A DNA stretch of 6,507 nt from Chloroflexia bacterium (GCA_025924435.1 JAICIL010000258.1:1-6507); one strand, 5' to 3'. Shown: positions 1 to 5,226, numbered from the stretch's first letter. Translations and numbers: made by a program. Notes: generated by a model not told the origin, from the letters alone.

Positions 1-401
1 AGCAGGTGGTGATCATCCCGATCGCGGACATGAACAAGTCCACCGTCCACGCGCTGAACTACGCCCGCACCCTCTCGCCGAAGATCGTCGGCGTCCATGT
101 GACGGACGACGCCGAGGAGATGGCGCAGTTGCAGGAGAAATGGGAGAAATGGGGCGAGAACGTCAATCTCGTCATCCTCGAATCGCCGTACCGGTCATTG
201 ATGGGGCCGCTCCTGTCGTACATCGACATGGTGCAGAAGAAGCGGCCGAACGCGATGATCACCGTCCTCGTGCCCGAATATATCCCGGCGCACTGGTGGG
301 AGCAGATTCTGCACTCGCAGACGGCGCTGCGGCTGAAGGCGGCGCTGCTGCTGCGGCCGAACACGGTGGTGACGAGCGTCCCCTACCACAGCAAGCACTA
401 A
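1..401 (+). CDS. KimA-like APC-family potassium transporter, C-terminal end only (5' cut by window)
   Basis: This is the 3' end of a gene that begins before the window. The first whole codon is at 3-5 and the stop TAA is at 399-401, giving 132 residues. They align without gaps to residues 578-709 of the complete transporter at 622-2751, with about 10 amino-acid differences, so the lost part is very probably the same membrane core. The visible part is the cytoplasmic universal-stress-protein-like tail that follows the last membrane helix in KimA-type transporters; it has a VVIIPIADMNKSTVHAL beta-alpha start and ends SVPYHSKH. The GTG at position 6 is an internal valine codon, not a start, because the paralogue reads straight through it. 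The two genes are in tandem on the same strand, separated by 220 nt, so this is one of a duplicated pair. Function is inferred from the paralogue. Confidence 0.85.
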   Translation, partial: QVVIIPIADMNKSTVHALNYARTLSPKIVGVHVTDDAEEMAQLQEKWEKWGENVNLVILESPYRSLMGPLLSYIDMVQKKRPNAMITVLVPEYIPAHWWEQILHSQTALRLKAALLLRPNTVVTSVPYHSKH

Positions 402-406
402 GGGAA

Positions 407-441
407 GGGCCGAGGGTTGAGGGCTGAGAACTGAGGACTGA
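407..441 (+). repeat. Heptanucleotide tandem repeat tract 1 (GRRYYGA)x5
   Basis: Five consecutive degenerate seven-base units start six bases after the upstream stop codon: GGGCCGA, GGGTTGA, GGGCTGA, GAACTGA and GGACTGA, consensus GRRYYGA. The unit length is exact while purine and pyrimidine positions vary, as in short tandemly repeated repetitive (STRR) heptamers known from cyanobacteria and other genomes. It is intergenic and I see no coding role. A role in termination or mRNA 3'-end structure is only a guess. Confidence 0.7.
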
Positions 442-490
442 GCGGGATTCGAGGGCATCGCTCTGAGGGTTCCGGCTTCAATCGGCGCGC

Positions 491-518
491 CGCTATTCGC
501 TGCCCGCTGGCCGCTGCT
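491..518 (+). repeat. Heptanucleotide tandem repeat tract 2 (CGCTNNY)x4
   Basis: Four consecutive seven-base units, CGCTATT, CGCTGCC, CGCTGGC and CGCTGCT, lie just upstream of the putative promoter of the complete transporter gene. The consensus differs from the tract at 407-441 but the seven-base period is the same. The 220-nt gap between the two transporter genes therefore consists largely of heptad repeat, promoter-like sequence and leader. Position 442-490 shows nothing I recognise. Confidence 0.55.
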
Positions 519-542
519 TGCTCGTATCTCTATGCAGGCGGA

Positions 543-558
543 GTATACTGTCCGTATC
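543..558 (+). promoter_or_regulatory. Putative promoter/operator element upstream of the KimA-like gene
   Basis: GTATACTGT at 543-551 contains TATACT, a good match to a bacterial -10 hexamer, 79 nt before the start codon. The same nine bases occur in the minus orientation upstream of the gene at 3221-3994. The overlapping block ATAC-nn-TCCGTATC (545-558) is shared with the palindrome at 4211-4227 before the protease operon. No convincing -35 is present; the best candidate, TTGCTC at 518-523, would need a 20-nt spacer. It may be a promoter, an operator, or both. Confidence 0.4.
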
Positions 559-573
559 GTCACAGGGACAGGA

Positions 574-605
574 GCGGTATGGCAACCGCATCCCCGTGAC
601 CATAC
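574..605 (+). promoter_or_regulatory. Leader stem-loops abutting the ribosome binding site
   Basis: Two mutually exclusive short stems can form here: GCGGT (574-578) with ACCGC (585-589), loop of 6 nt, and GTATGG (577-582) with CCATAC (600-605), loop of 17 nt. The second ends directly against the Shine-Dalgarno GGAGG at 606-610. Such overlapping pairings could modulate translation, but both stems are short and chance occurrence is possible. Confidence 0.25.
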
Positions 606-610
606 GGAGG
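606..610 (+). promoter_or_regulatory. Ribosome binding site fixing the KimA-like start at 622
   Basis: GGAGG sits 11 nt before ATG 622. The in-frame ATG at 532 has no purine-rich site before it and would place the promoter-like GTATACTGT inside the coding region, so 622 is the preferred start. Confidence 0.7.
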
Positions 611-621
611 AAGTAACCCGC

Positions 622-2751
622 ATGGCTGCGAATACACCGGGCGAACCGTCGGAATCCATGCCGCCCGCACCGCCGGAATCGGCGGAGGGGGAGGCGTCGC
701 GCACGCCGGAATTCTTCGCCGATCTGAACGGGCATGCCGAGCGCACCCCCCGCCCCGCCCCCCGGCGCGGCGGGGCGCCGCAGATTGATTTCCGCGAGGT
801 GCGGCAGGGGGCGCTGCCGGGCAACAAGTACATCCGCGTGCTGCGCGCCCAGGATCAGATCTTCAAGCAGGTCTCGCCGGATTACCTCGTCGCCGGGGAG
901 CAACTCTCGACACCGCGCGGCGTCTTCGGCAGGCTGCGCCGCGCATTAATTGGCCGCCCCATCGCCACCGAACATCAGGCGCACGAGCGGCTGACGAATG
1001 TGAAGGCGCTGGCGATCTTCTCGTCGGACGCGCTCTCGTCGGTGGCGTACGCGACCGAGGCGATCCTCGGCGTGCTGATCGTGGCGGGCGCGGCCGCCTT
1101 CGGCTACCTCATCCCAATTTCGATTGCCATCGCCATCCTGCTCGCCATCGTCGCCATTTCCTACCGGCAGACGATTCAGGCATTCCCGAACGGGGCGAGC
1201 GCGTACCTGGTGGCGAAGGCGAACCTCGGCACCCTCCCCAGCCTGACGGCGGGTTCGGCGCTCCTCATCTCCTACACGCTGACCGTCGCGGTGAGCATTT
1301 CGGCGGGCGTCGCGGCGATCACCTCCGCCGTGCCGTCGCTGCACCCGTTTCGCGTCTGGTTCGGCATCGCGTTCGTCGCGCTGCTGATGCTCGGCAACCT
1401 GCGCGGCATCCGGGAGAGCGGCTCGATCTTCGCCGTGCCGACCTATCTGTTTATTCTCAGCGTCGCCGTCCTCGTCTTCCTCGGCGTCTTCCGCTCCTTG
1501 ACGGGCGGGGATGTCGCGGTCAACGCCCCGCGCGAGTCGGTGAACGCCGTGGAGGGCGTCTCCCTCTTCCTCATCCTGCGCGCCTTCACGGCAGGCTCCG
1601 CCGCCCTCACCGGGGTGGAGGCGATCTCGGACGGCGTGCCCGCCTTCAAGAAACCCGAGGCGCAGAACGCGGCGAAGACGCTGACGTGGATGTGCGCGAT
1701 CCTCGGCGCGATGTTCATCGGCCTCTCCTTCCTCGCCCACCGCTACGGCATCGTGCCGAATGACAAGGAGACGGTCGTCTCGCAGATCGCGCGGACGGTG
1801 ATCGGCCACGGGTTCTTCTATTATTTCGTGCAGGTGATGACCGCGCTCATCCTCATCCTCGGCGCCAACACCAGTTTCGCCGACTTTCCGAGGTTGGCGA
1901 CGTGGCTGGCGAAGGACCACTTCATGCCGAAGCAGTTCCTCTTCCGGGGCGACCGGCTGGCGTTCAACACGGGGATCAGCGTGCTCGGCCTGCTGGCGGC
2001 CGTGCTGATCATCGCCTTTCAGGCGGAGCCAACCCGGCTGCTGCCGCTCTACGCGATCGGCGTCTTCACGGCGTTCTCGTTTTCGCAGTCCGGGATGGTT
2101 GTCCATTGGTACCGGCAGCGGGGGCGGGGATGGACGCGCCGCTTCGCGCTCAACCTCGTCGGCGCGACGGCGACGGGCTTCGTCTTCATCCTCGTGCTCC
2201 TGACGCGGTTCACGCAGGGCGCGTGGATCGTCCTCGTCCTGATGCCCCTGTTTATCCTGATGTTCCGGGCTATCAACCGGCACTACACGCGGGCGGCGGC
2301 GGAGTTGGCGCTGGGGGAGAGCGACATGCCCGGCGCGTACCAGCCGACGGAGCAGGTGGTGATCATCCCGATCGCGGACATGAACAAGTCCACCGTCCAC
2401 GCGCTGAACTACGCCCGCACCCTCTCGCCGAAGATCGTCGGCGTCCATGTGACGGACGACGCCGAGGAGGCGGCACACCTGCAGGAGCAGTGGGCGCGCT
2501 GGGGCGAGGGGGTGAACCTGGTGATCCTCGAATCGCCGTACCGGTCGCTGATGGGGCCGCTCCTGTCGTACATCGACATGGTGCAGAAGAAGCGGCCGAA
2601 GGCGATGGTGACGGTGCTGGTGCCGGAGTACATCCCGGCGCACTGGTGGGAGCAGGCGCTGCACTCGCAGACGGCGCTGCGGCTGAAGGCGGCGCTGCTG
2701 CTGCGGCCGAACACGGTGGTGACGAGCGTCCCCTACCACAGCAAGAATTAG
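622..2751 (+). CDS. kimA: KimA-like APC-superfamily permease, probable potassium/proton importer
   Basis: Predicted 709-aa inner-membrane transporter. Residues 1 to about 100 form a Pro/Glu/Arg-rich polar N-terminal extension. Residues about 128-551 carry roughly 12 hydrophobic segments of the APC fold, and 578-709 form a cytoplasmic universal-stress-protein-like domain. Family hallmarks include SSDALSSVAY (134-143), SYTLTVAVSISAG (217-229), LRGIRESGSIF (260-270), LTGVEAISDGVP (329-340) and NTSFADFP (416-423). As I recall the Bacillus subtilis KimA structure, its potassium ligands Asp36, Tyr43, Tyr118, Thr121 and Ser125 correspond in identity and spacing to Asp136, Tyr143, Tyr218, Thr221 and Ser225 here, which favours potassium over amino-acid uptake. 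The start at 622 is set by GGAGG at 606-610. The gene follows a tandem paralogue, and its last base begins an inverted repeat. No c-di-AMP riboswitch is recognisable in the leader. A generic amino-acid permease is the alternative call. Confidence 0.85.
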   Translation: MAANTPGEPSESMPPAPPESAEGEASRTPEFFADLNGHAERTPRPAPRRGGAPQIDFREVRQGALPGNKYIRVLRAQDQIFKQVSPDYLVAGEQLSTPRGVFGRLRRALIGRPIATEHQAHERLTNVKALAIFSSDALSSVAYATEAILGVLIVAGAAAFGYLIPISIAIAILLAIVAISYRQTIQAFPNGASAYLVAKANLGTLPSLTAGSALLISYTLTVAVSISAGVAAITSAVPSLHPFRVWFGIAFVALLMLGNLRGIRESGSIFAVPTYLFILSVAVLVFLGVFRSLTGGDVAVNAPRESVNAVEGVSLFLILRAFTAGSAALTGVEAISDGVPAFKKPEAQNAAKTLTWMCAILGAMFIGLSFLAHRYGIVPNDKETVVSQIARTVIGHGFFYYFVQVMTALILILGANTSFADFPRLATWLAKDHFMPKQFLFRGDRLAFNTGISVLGLLAAVLIIAFQAEPTRLLPLYAIGVFTAFSFSQSGMVVHWYRQRGRGWTRRFALNLVGATATGFVFILVLLTRFTQGAWIVLVLMPLFILMFRAINRHYTRAAAELALGESDMPGAYQPTEQVVIIPIADMNKSTVHALNYARTLSPKIVGVHVTDDAEEAAHLQEQWARWGEGVNLVILESPYRSLMGPLLSYIDMVQKKRPKAMVTVLVPEYIPAHWWEQALHSQTALRLKAALLLRPNTVVTSVPYHSKN
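2351..2751 (+). repeat. Segment duplicated at 1-401 (tandem paralogue tail)
   Basis: This aligns gaplessly to 1-401 at a constant offset of 2350. I count about 35 mismatches, roughly 91% identity. The first 119 bases are identical, as are about 85 bases near the end (311-395 against 2661-2745). Most differences fall in the counterparts of 120-173 and 251-310. The duplication extends beyond the window start. Confidence 0.9.
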
Positions 2752-2816
2752 TTCGGGGTTCGAGGCCCGGAGTAGATCGCTCCTTCCTGAACCTCGAACT
2801 CCGAACCCCGAACCCG
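2751..2816. repeat. Inverted heptad repeat, possible terminator after the KimA-like gene
   Basis: The last base of the stop codon begins GTTCGGGGTTCG (2751-2762), which is perfectly complementary to CGAACCCCGAAC (2802-2813). Within it GTTCGAGG (2758-2765) can alternatively pair with CCTCGAAC (2792-2799). The right arm is four seven-base units, GAACCTC, GAACTCC, GAACCCC and GAACCCG (2789-2816); the left arm contains two complementary units. No T-run follows, so if it terminates transcription it is not a classical intrinsic terminator. It may equally be a heptad tract that has inverted on itself. Confidence 0.5.
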
Positions 2817-2842
2817 TCCGCAACAGTAGCGCGGGAAGAGCC

Positions 2843-2851
2843 GTATATGGT
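2843..2851 (+). promoter_or_regulatory. Promoter-like element before the 54-aa gene
   Basis: GTATATGGT, 57 nt upstream of ATG 2900, is a weaker relative (7 of 9 bases) of the GTATACTGT elements at 543 and 4032. No clear -35 is seen. It is listed because each transcription unit in the window has such an element at a comparable position. Confidence 0.25.
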
Positions 2852-2899
2852 ACAAAGCGTCTGGTGTTTCGCGCGACGATACGAAGGAGGGGGACGGCG

Positions 2900-3064
2900 A
2901 TGTCCTATGTCGTTGAAGTGATTGACCCGCCGGATAACGCGCTCGCTCGCCCCATGCGATTCCATCTCGGCCCGTTCGCCACCCGCGATGAGGCGGAAAA
3001 GATGGCGAAACGCGCCGAAGCGACGAACAGCCGCGCCACAACCCGGATCGTCGAACGCGACTGA
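2900..3064 (+). CDS. Small hypothetical protein, 54 aa
   Basis: ATG 2900 is preceded by AGGAGG at 2885-2890 with a 9-nt gap, a strong ribosome binding site, which is the main reason to accept so short a gene. TGA is at 3062-3064. The protein starts MSYVVEVIDPP and is soluble, with no signal peptide or membrane segment. The phrase FHLGPFATRDEAEKMAKRAEA (about 22-42) resembles the strand-helix pattern of SPOR-like folds (G-P-F-x-T-x-x-E-A), and a final strand, TTRIVERD, follows. This likeness is weak and the protein is shorter than a normal SPOR domain of about 70 residues. Function is unknown. It lies alone between the transporter gene and a convergent minus-strand gene. A longer frame starting at 2864 has no ribosome binding site of comparable quality. 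Confidence 0.65.
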   Translation: MSYVVEVIDPPDNALARPMRFHLGPFATRDEAEKMAKRAEATNSRATTRIVERD

Positions 3065-3082
3065 CCGCCGCGAGGGAGACGT

Positions 3083-3194
3083 GAACCGCCAATACTGCCC
3101 AGAGGGCACCCGCAAGGACGCCAAGAGATACAAAGAGAAATGAATCTCGGCTTTCCCTTTTTTCTTCTTGGCGTCCTTGGCGTCTTGGCGGTTC
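3083..3194. terminator. Nested inverted repeat between convergent genes, possible bidirectional terminator
   Basis: The outer stem is GAACCGCCAA (3083-3092) with TTGGCGGTTC (3185-3194), 10 bp. The inner stem is AAGGACGCCAAGA (3114-3126) with TCTTGGCGTCCTT (3166-3178), 13 bp. A small hairpin, TGCCC-AGA-GGGCA (3096-3108), sits in the left arm. All pairings are perfect. The right side also has three spaced TTGGCG copies. The element fills most of the 156-nt gap between two genes that end toward each other, as expected for a shared terminator. The T-rich stretch (3151-3168) lies in the loop and inner arm, not after the stem, so classical intrinsic termination is not clearly supported. A mobile MITE-like or dispersed intergenic repeat is an alternative. 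Confidence 0.55.
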
Positions 3195-3220
3195 GGAAAT
3201 ACCCGTTCTTCCTGTCGCCG

Positions 3221-3994
3221 CTATCCCTGTAGGACGTAGCCGAGCGCGGCGTCCATGGTGTCGCACCACCGGCGCAGGTCGGCGACGAGCGTTTGCATGT
3301 CCGTCGCCGTCGCGGCATCCAGGCGCGTTGCCCACTCCGTCGGATCGAGCGCGAGCAGTTGCCGCCCGGCGGAGAGGCGGTTGTGCACGTCGCGCAGCGT
3401 GAGGGTCGGCGGCGCTTCGTCGCTTTCCTCGTCCACCCGCGCCGCGTTCGTCTGCCGCGCGGGGGCGTCAATGATATATGAATCATCCTCATTGGATGAT
3501 GCGGCGGGCGCGGGTTCGCCGCGCTTCTGCGCCTCGCGGTAGGCGGCGATCACCTCGGCGCGGGGCCAGGCGGCGCGCTGCGGGTGCTCCTGGAGGGCCG
3601 CGTAATAATCCGCCGCGTCGCGCACCTTCGGCGCGGCGACCGTCTCGCCGTACTCGTCCACGACCTCTTCCCAGACGGCGCGGATCGCCCCCGGCTCCTT
3701 CAGTTTGGCGAGCGCGCGCGTCTGCGACTCGTGGATCGGCAGCGGCAGGTCGCGGTCCTCGGCGAGGTGGCCGACGACTTCCGCCGCCTGGATCATCCGG
3801 TACGCCTGCGAGCGGCTGATGCTCCACCGCTTCGCGCAGTACTGCTCGAAGGTGGCGTAGTCGTCGTCCAGATAGAGTTTGCGCGCCTGAATTTCCAGCA
3901 AGGCGTTGCCGACTTCGAGGAATTTGCTGAAGCCGTTCGCAATCGTCGTTTCCAGTTCCATCAGGCCCCGGTTTGTCATCACTGCCATTGCCAC
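3221..3994 (-). CDS. Helix-turn-helix protein of ParB/phage-accessory type, function unknown
   Basis: Predicted soluble protein of 257 aa. Residues about 47-75 (around FEQYCAKRWSISRSQAYRMI) look like a helix-turn-helix, with the phrase W-x-[IL]-SRSQAYR-x-I typical of phage- and plasmid-borne DNA-binding proteins. Residues 83-112 (LPLPIHESQTRALAKLKEPG onward) resemble the ParB-like HTH partner region. The middle (about 160-195) is acidic and low-complexity, probably a linker, and a C-terminal helical segment follows (197-257). No nuclease or ParB CTPase motif is seen. The start is uncertain: GTG 3994 is 9 nt after AAAGGA (4004-4009 on the minus strand), ATG 3988 is next best, and an upstream GTG at 4033 would overlap the promoter-like motif. 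It is transcribed divergently from the protease operon, so it could regulate that region, but nothing proves this. Confidence 0.75.
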   Translation of the reverse strand: MAMAVMTNRGLMELETTIANGFSKFLEVGNALLEIQARKLYLDDDYATFEQYCAKRWSISRSQAYRMIQAAEVVGHLAEDRDLPLPIHESQTRALAKLKEPGAIRAVWEEVVDEYGETVAAPKVRDAADYYAALQEHPQRAAWPRAEVIAAYREAQKRGEPAPAASSNEDDSYIIDAPARQTNAARVDEESDEAPPTLTLRDVHNRLSAGRQLLALDPTEWATRLDAATATDMQTLVADLRRWCDTMDAALGYVLQG

Positions 3995-4031
3995 GTCGGT
4001 CGTTCCTTTCGCTGGGCATATGAACGTACAC

Positions 4032-4040
4032 ACAGTATAC
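4032..4040 (-). promoter_or_regulatory. Promoter-like element of the minus-strand HTH gene
   Basis: On the minus strand this reads GTATACTGT, identical to 543-551, with TATACT as a possible -10 hexamer 46 nt before the GTG start. It is preceded on the same strand by TCCGG, and the resulting TCCGGGTAT is repeated at 4185-4193 facing the other way. No good -35 is visible. Confidence 0.4.
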
Positions 4041-4081
4041 CCGGATTTTTCGGATTTCGCATGGTCGTACCTAACCTCCGG

Positions 4082-4105
4082 CCCCCTTCCCCACAGGGAA
4101 GGGGG
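4082..4105. repeat. GC-rich perfect hairpin, REP-like
   Basis: CCCCCTTCCC (4082-4091) and GGGAAGGGGG (4096-4105) pair perfectly around a CACA loop. It lies in the divergent intergenic region, where no terminator is needed, and no T-run flanks it. Hairpins of this C/T-rich and G/A-rich design recur between genes in many high-GC genomes, so a dispersed REP-like palindrome is the most likely reading. Copy number cannot be judged from this window. Confidence 0.6.
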
Positions 4106-4134
4106 AGCAATGCGGTGCGACAGCGCCGCATGTT

Positions 4135-4169
4135 CTGACTACCGACTACTAACTACTGGCTGCTGGCTG
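4135..4169 (+). repeat. Heptanucleotide tandem repeat tract (CYRRCTR)x5
   Basis: Five consecutive seven-base units: CTGACTA, CCGACTA, CTAACTA, CTGGCTG and CTGGCTG, consensus CYRRCTR. It is the same seven-base architecture as the tracts at 407-441, 491-518 and 2789-2816 but with another consensus. It lies between the GC hairpin and the promoter region of the protease operon. Confidence 0.7.
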
Positions 4170-4189
4170 CTCCCCGCCCATTTTTCCGG

Positions 4190-4198
4190 GTATGCCGT
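4190..4198 (+). promoter_or_regulatory. Promoter-like element of the protease operon
   Basis: GTATGCCGT matches GTATACTGT at 7 of 9 positions and sits inside TCCGGGTAT (4185-4193), the mirror of the sequence before the divergent gene. It is 101 nt before ATG 4291. The candidate -10 (TATGCC) is weak. GATACT at 4236-4241 is another possible -10, 50 nt before the start, also lacking a good -35. Confidence 0.25.
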
Positions 4199-4210
4199 CC
4201 CCCGTTTGGC

Positions 4211-4227
4211 TGATACGCTCCGTATCA
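4211..4227. promoter_or_regulatory. Perfect palindrome, candidate operator of the protease operon
   Basis: TGATACG (4211-4217) and CGTATCA (4221-4227) are exact inverted repeats separated by CTC, a typical dimeric-regulator geometry, ending 63 nt before the first start codon of the operon. Twelve fixed bases, ATAC-nn-TCCGTATC, also occur at 545-558, at nearly the same distance (63 nt) before the KimA-like start. The regulator is unknown; the operon's own receiver protein or the divergent HTH protein are obvious candidates. Confidence 0.45.
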
Positions 4228-4250
4228 ACGCGGCGGATACTGGACGCAAC

Positions 4251-4271
4251 CGGGGAACGCGGGTTTCCCCG
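4251..4271 (+). promoter_or_regulatory. Leader hairpin just before the protease ribosome binding site
   Basis: CGGGGAA (4251-4257) pairs perfectly with TTCCCCG (4265-4271) across a 7-nt loop, ending 6 nt before the Shine-Dalgarno AGGAGG (4278-4283). The bases GGGTTTCC occur both in the loop/right arm (4261-4268) and directly after the ribosome binding site (4282-4289). The hairpin could influence translation initiation, though this is inference. Confidence 0.35.
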
Positions 4272-4290
4272 CGACACAGGAGGGTTTCCG

Positions 4291-5226
4291 ATGGCAGCAT
4301 CTTCTTCCGAGACACCGAGCGTCCTGCTCGATCTCTCCAACAATCTGGCCGACGCCGTGGAGCGCGCCGGGGCATCCACCGTCGCCGTCCACGCGCGGCA
4401 GCGGCACCCGGCGAGCGGCGTCCTCTGGCGGCCCGGCGTCGTCGTCGCGACCGATCACACAATCGAGCGCGACGACGACATCACGGTCACGCTACCGGAC
4501 GGCAAGGGCGTCCGCGCGATGCTCGCCGGGCGCGACCCGAGCACGGACATCGCGATCCTCAAAGTCGAGGGGATGAACGTGCCCGTCGCGGCGGTCGGCG
4601 ATGGGGCGGCGCTCCGGGTCGGGCACATGGCGCTCGCGGTCGGGCGCTTCGGCGAGGGCGGCCTCGGCACGAGCCTCGGCGTCGTCAGCGCGCTCGGCGG
4701 GCCGTGGAACACCTGGCGCGGCGGGCAGGTGGACCAGTTCATCCGCGCCGATGTCACGCTCTATCCCGGCTTTTCGGGCGGCCCGCTCGTCAACGCGGCG
4801 GGCGAGGTCGTCGGCATCAACACCTCCGGCCTCTCGCGCAGCATGGGCCTGACGATCCCCGCCGCGACGGTGAATCGCGTCGTCGAGCAGTTGCTTGCCA
4901 AGGGACATATCGCGCGCGGCTATCTCGGCGTCGGCTTGCAACCCGTCCGCCTGCCCGATACGCTCAAGCGGGCGGTCGGCGTGACGAGCGAGACGGGCGT
5001 GATTGTCATCTCCATCGAGGGCGGCGGCCCGGCGGAGCGGGCGGGGCTGTTCATCGGCGACATCCTCATCGCGCTCGACGGCACGCCGGTGGCGGACACG
5101 GACGCCGTGCAGGCGCTGCTCGGCCCGGAGCGGATCGGGACGCCGCTCGTCGCGAAAGTCGCGCGGGGCGGCGCGCCGGTGGATGTGACGATCACCGTGG
5201 GCGAGCGCCCGCAGCGGGAGGGCTAA
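4291..5226 (+). CDS. HtrA-like trypsin-fold serine protease with C-terminal PDZ domain (paralogue 1)
   Basis: Predicted 311-aa S1C-type protease. The catalytic residues read as His56 (in VVVATDHTIE), Asp86 (in STDIAILKV) and Ser162 (in YPGFSGGPLVN), all present; the His neighbourhood departs from the usual TNAHV. The PDZ domain covers about 210-305, with YLGVGLQPV at its start and GGPAERAGLFIGDILIALDG in the middle. There is no signal peptide or membrane anchor: the N-terminus MAASSSETPSVLLDLSNNLA is a short amphipathic stretch, so a cytoplasmic protease is implied, unlike periplasmic DegP/DegS or membrane-anchored HtrA. ATG 4291 is chosen because AGGAGG lies 7 nt upstream; the in-frame ATG 4192 lacks such a site. 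TAA is followed after 4 nt by the next gene, so the two are cotranscribed. Substrates are unknown. Confidence 0.85.
   Translation: MAASSSETPSVLLDLSNNLADAVERAGASTVAVHARQRHPASGVLWRPGVVVATDHTIERDDDITVTLPDGKGVRAMLAGRDPSTDIAILKVEGMNVPVAAVGDGAALRVGHMALAVGRFGEGGLGTSLGVVSALGGPWNTWRGGQVDQFIRADVTLYPGFSGGPLVNAAGEVVGINTSGLSRSMGLTIPAATVNRVVEQLLAKGHIARGYLGVGLQPVRLPDTLKRAVGVTSETGVIVISIEGGGPAERAGLFIGDILIALDGTPVADTDAVQALLGPERIGTPLVAKVARGGAPVDVTITVGERPQREG

Noticed and set aside
6..401. Stand-alone universal stress protein gene starting at GTG 6
   Set aside because: The paralogue shows this codon is internal valine of a transporter tail, and the frame stays open to the window edge.
407..441. CRISPR array
   Set aside because: The units are 7 nt, adjacent and without spacers, so they are a simple tandem repeat; no cas genes are present.
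402..621. c-di-AMP (ydaO-type) riboswitch before the KimA-like gene
   Set aside because: Such riboswitches precede kimA in some Firmicutes, but the leader shows heptad repeats and short stems, and I could not find the conserved riboswitch core. A covariance-model search would settle it.
532..621. In-frame upstream ATG start for the KimA-like gene
   Set aside because: No Shine-Dalgarno precedes it, and it would put the promoter-like motif and leader stems inside the coding sequence; ATG 622 has GGAGG upstream.
946..2823. 625-codon open frame on the minus strand
   Set aside because: It lies wholly opposite the transporter gene and its product is an Arg/Asp/His/Glu-rich, low-complexity sequence typical of the antisense of a GC-rich gene; the plus strand encodes a recognisable family.
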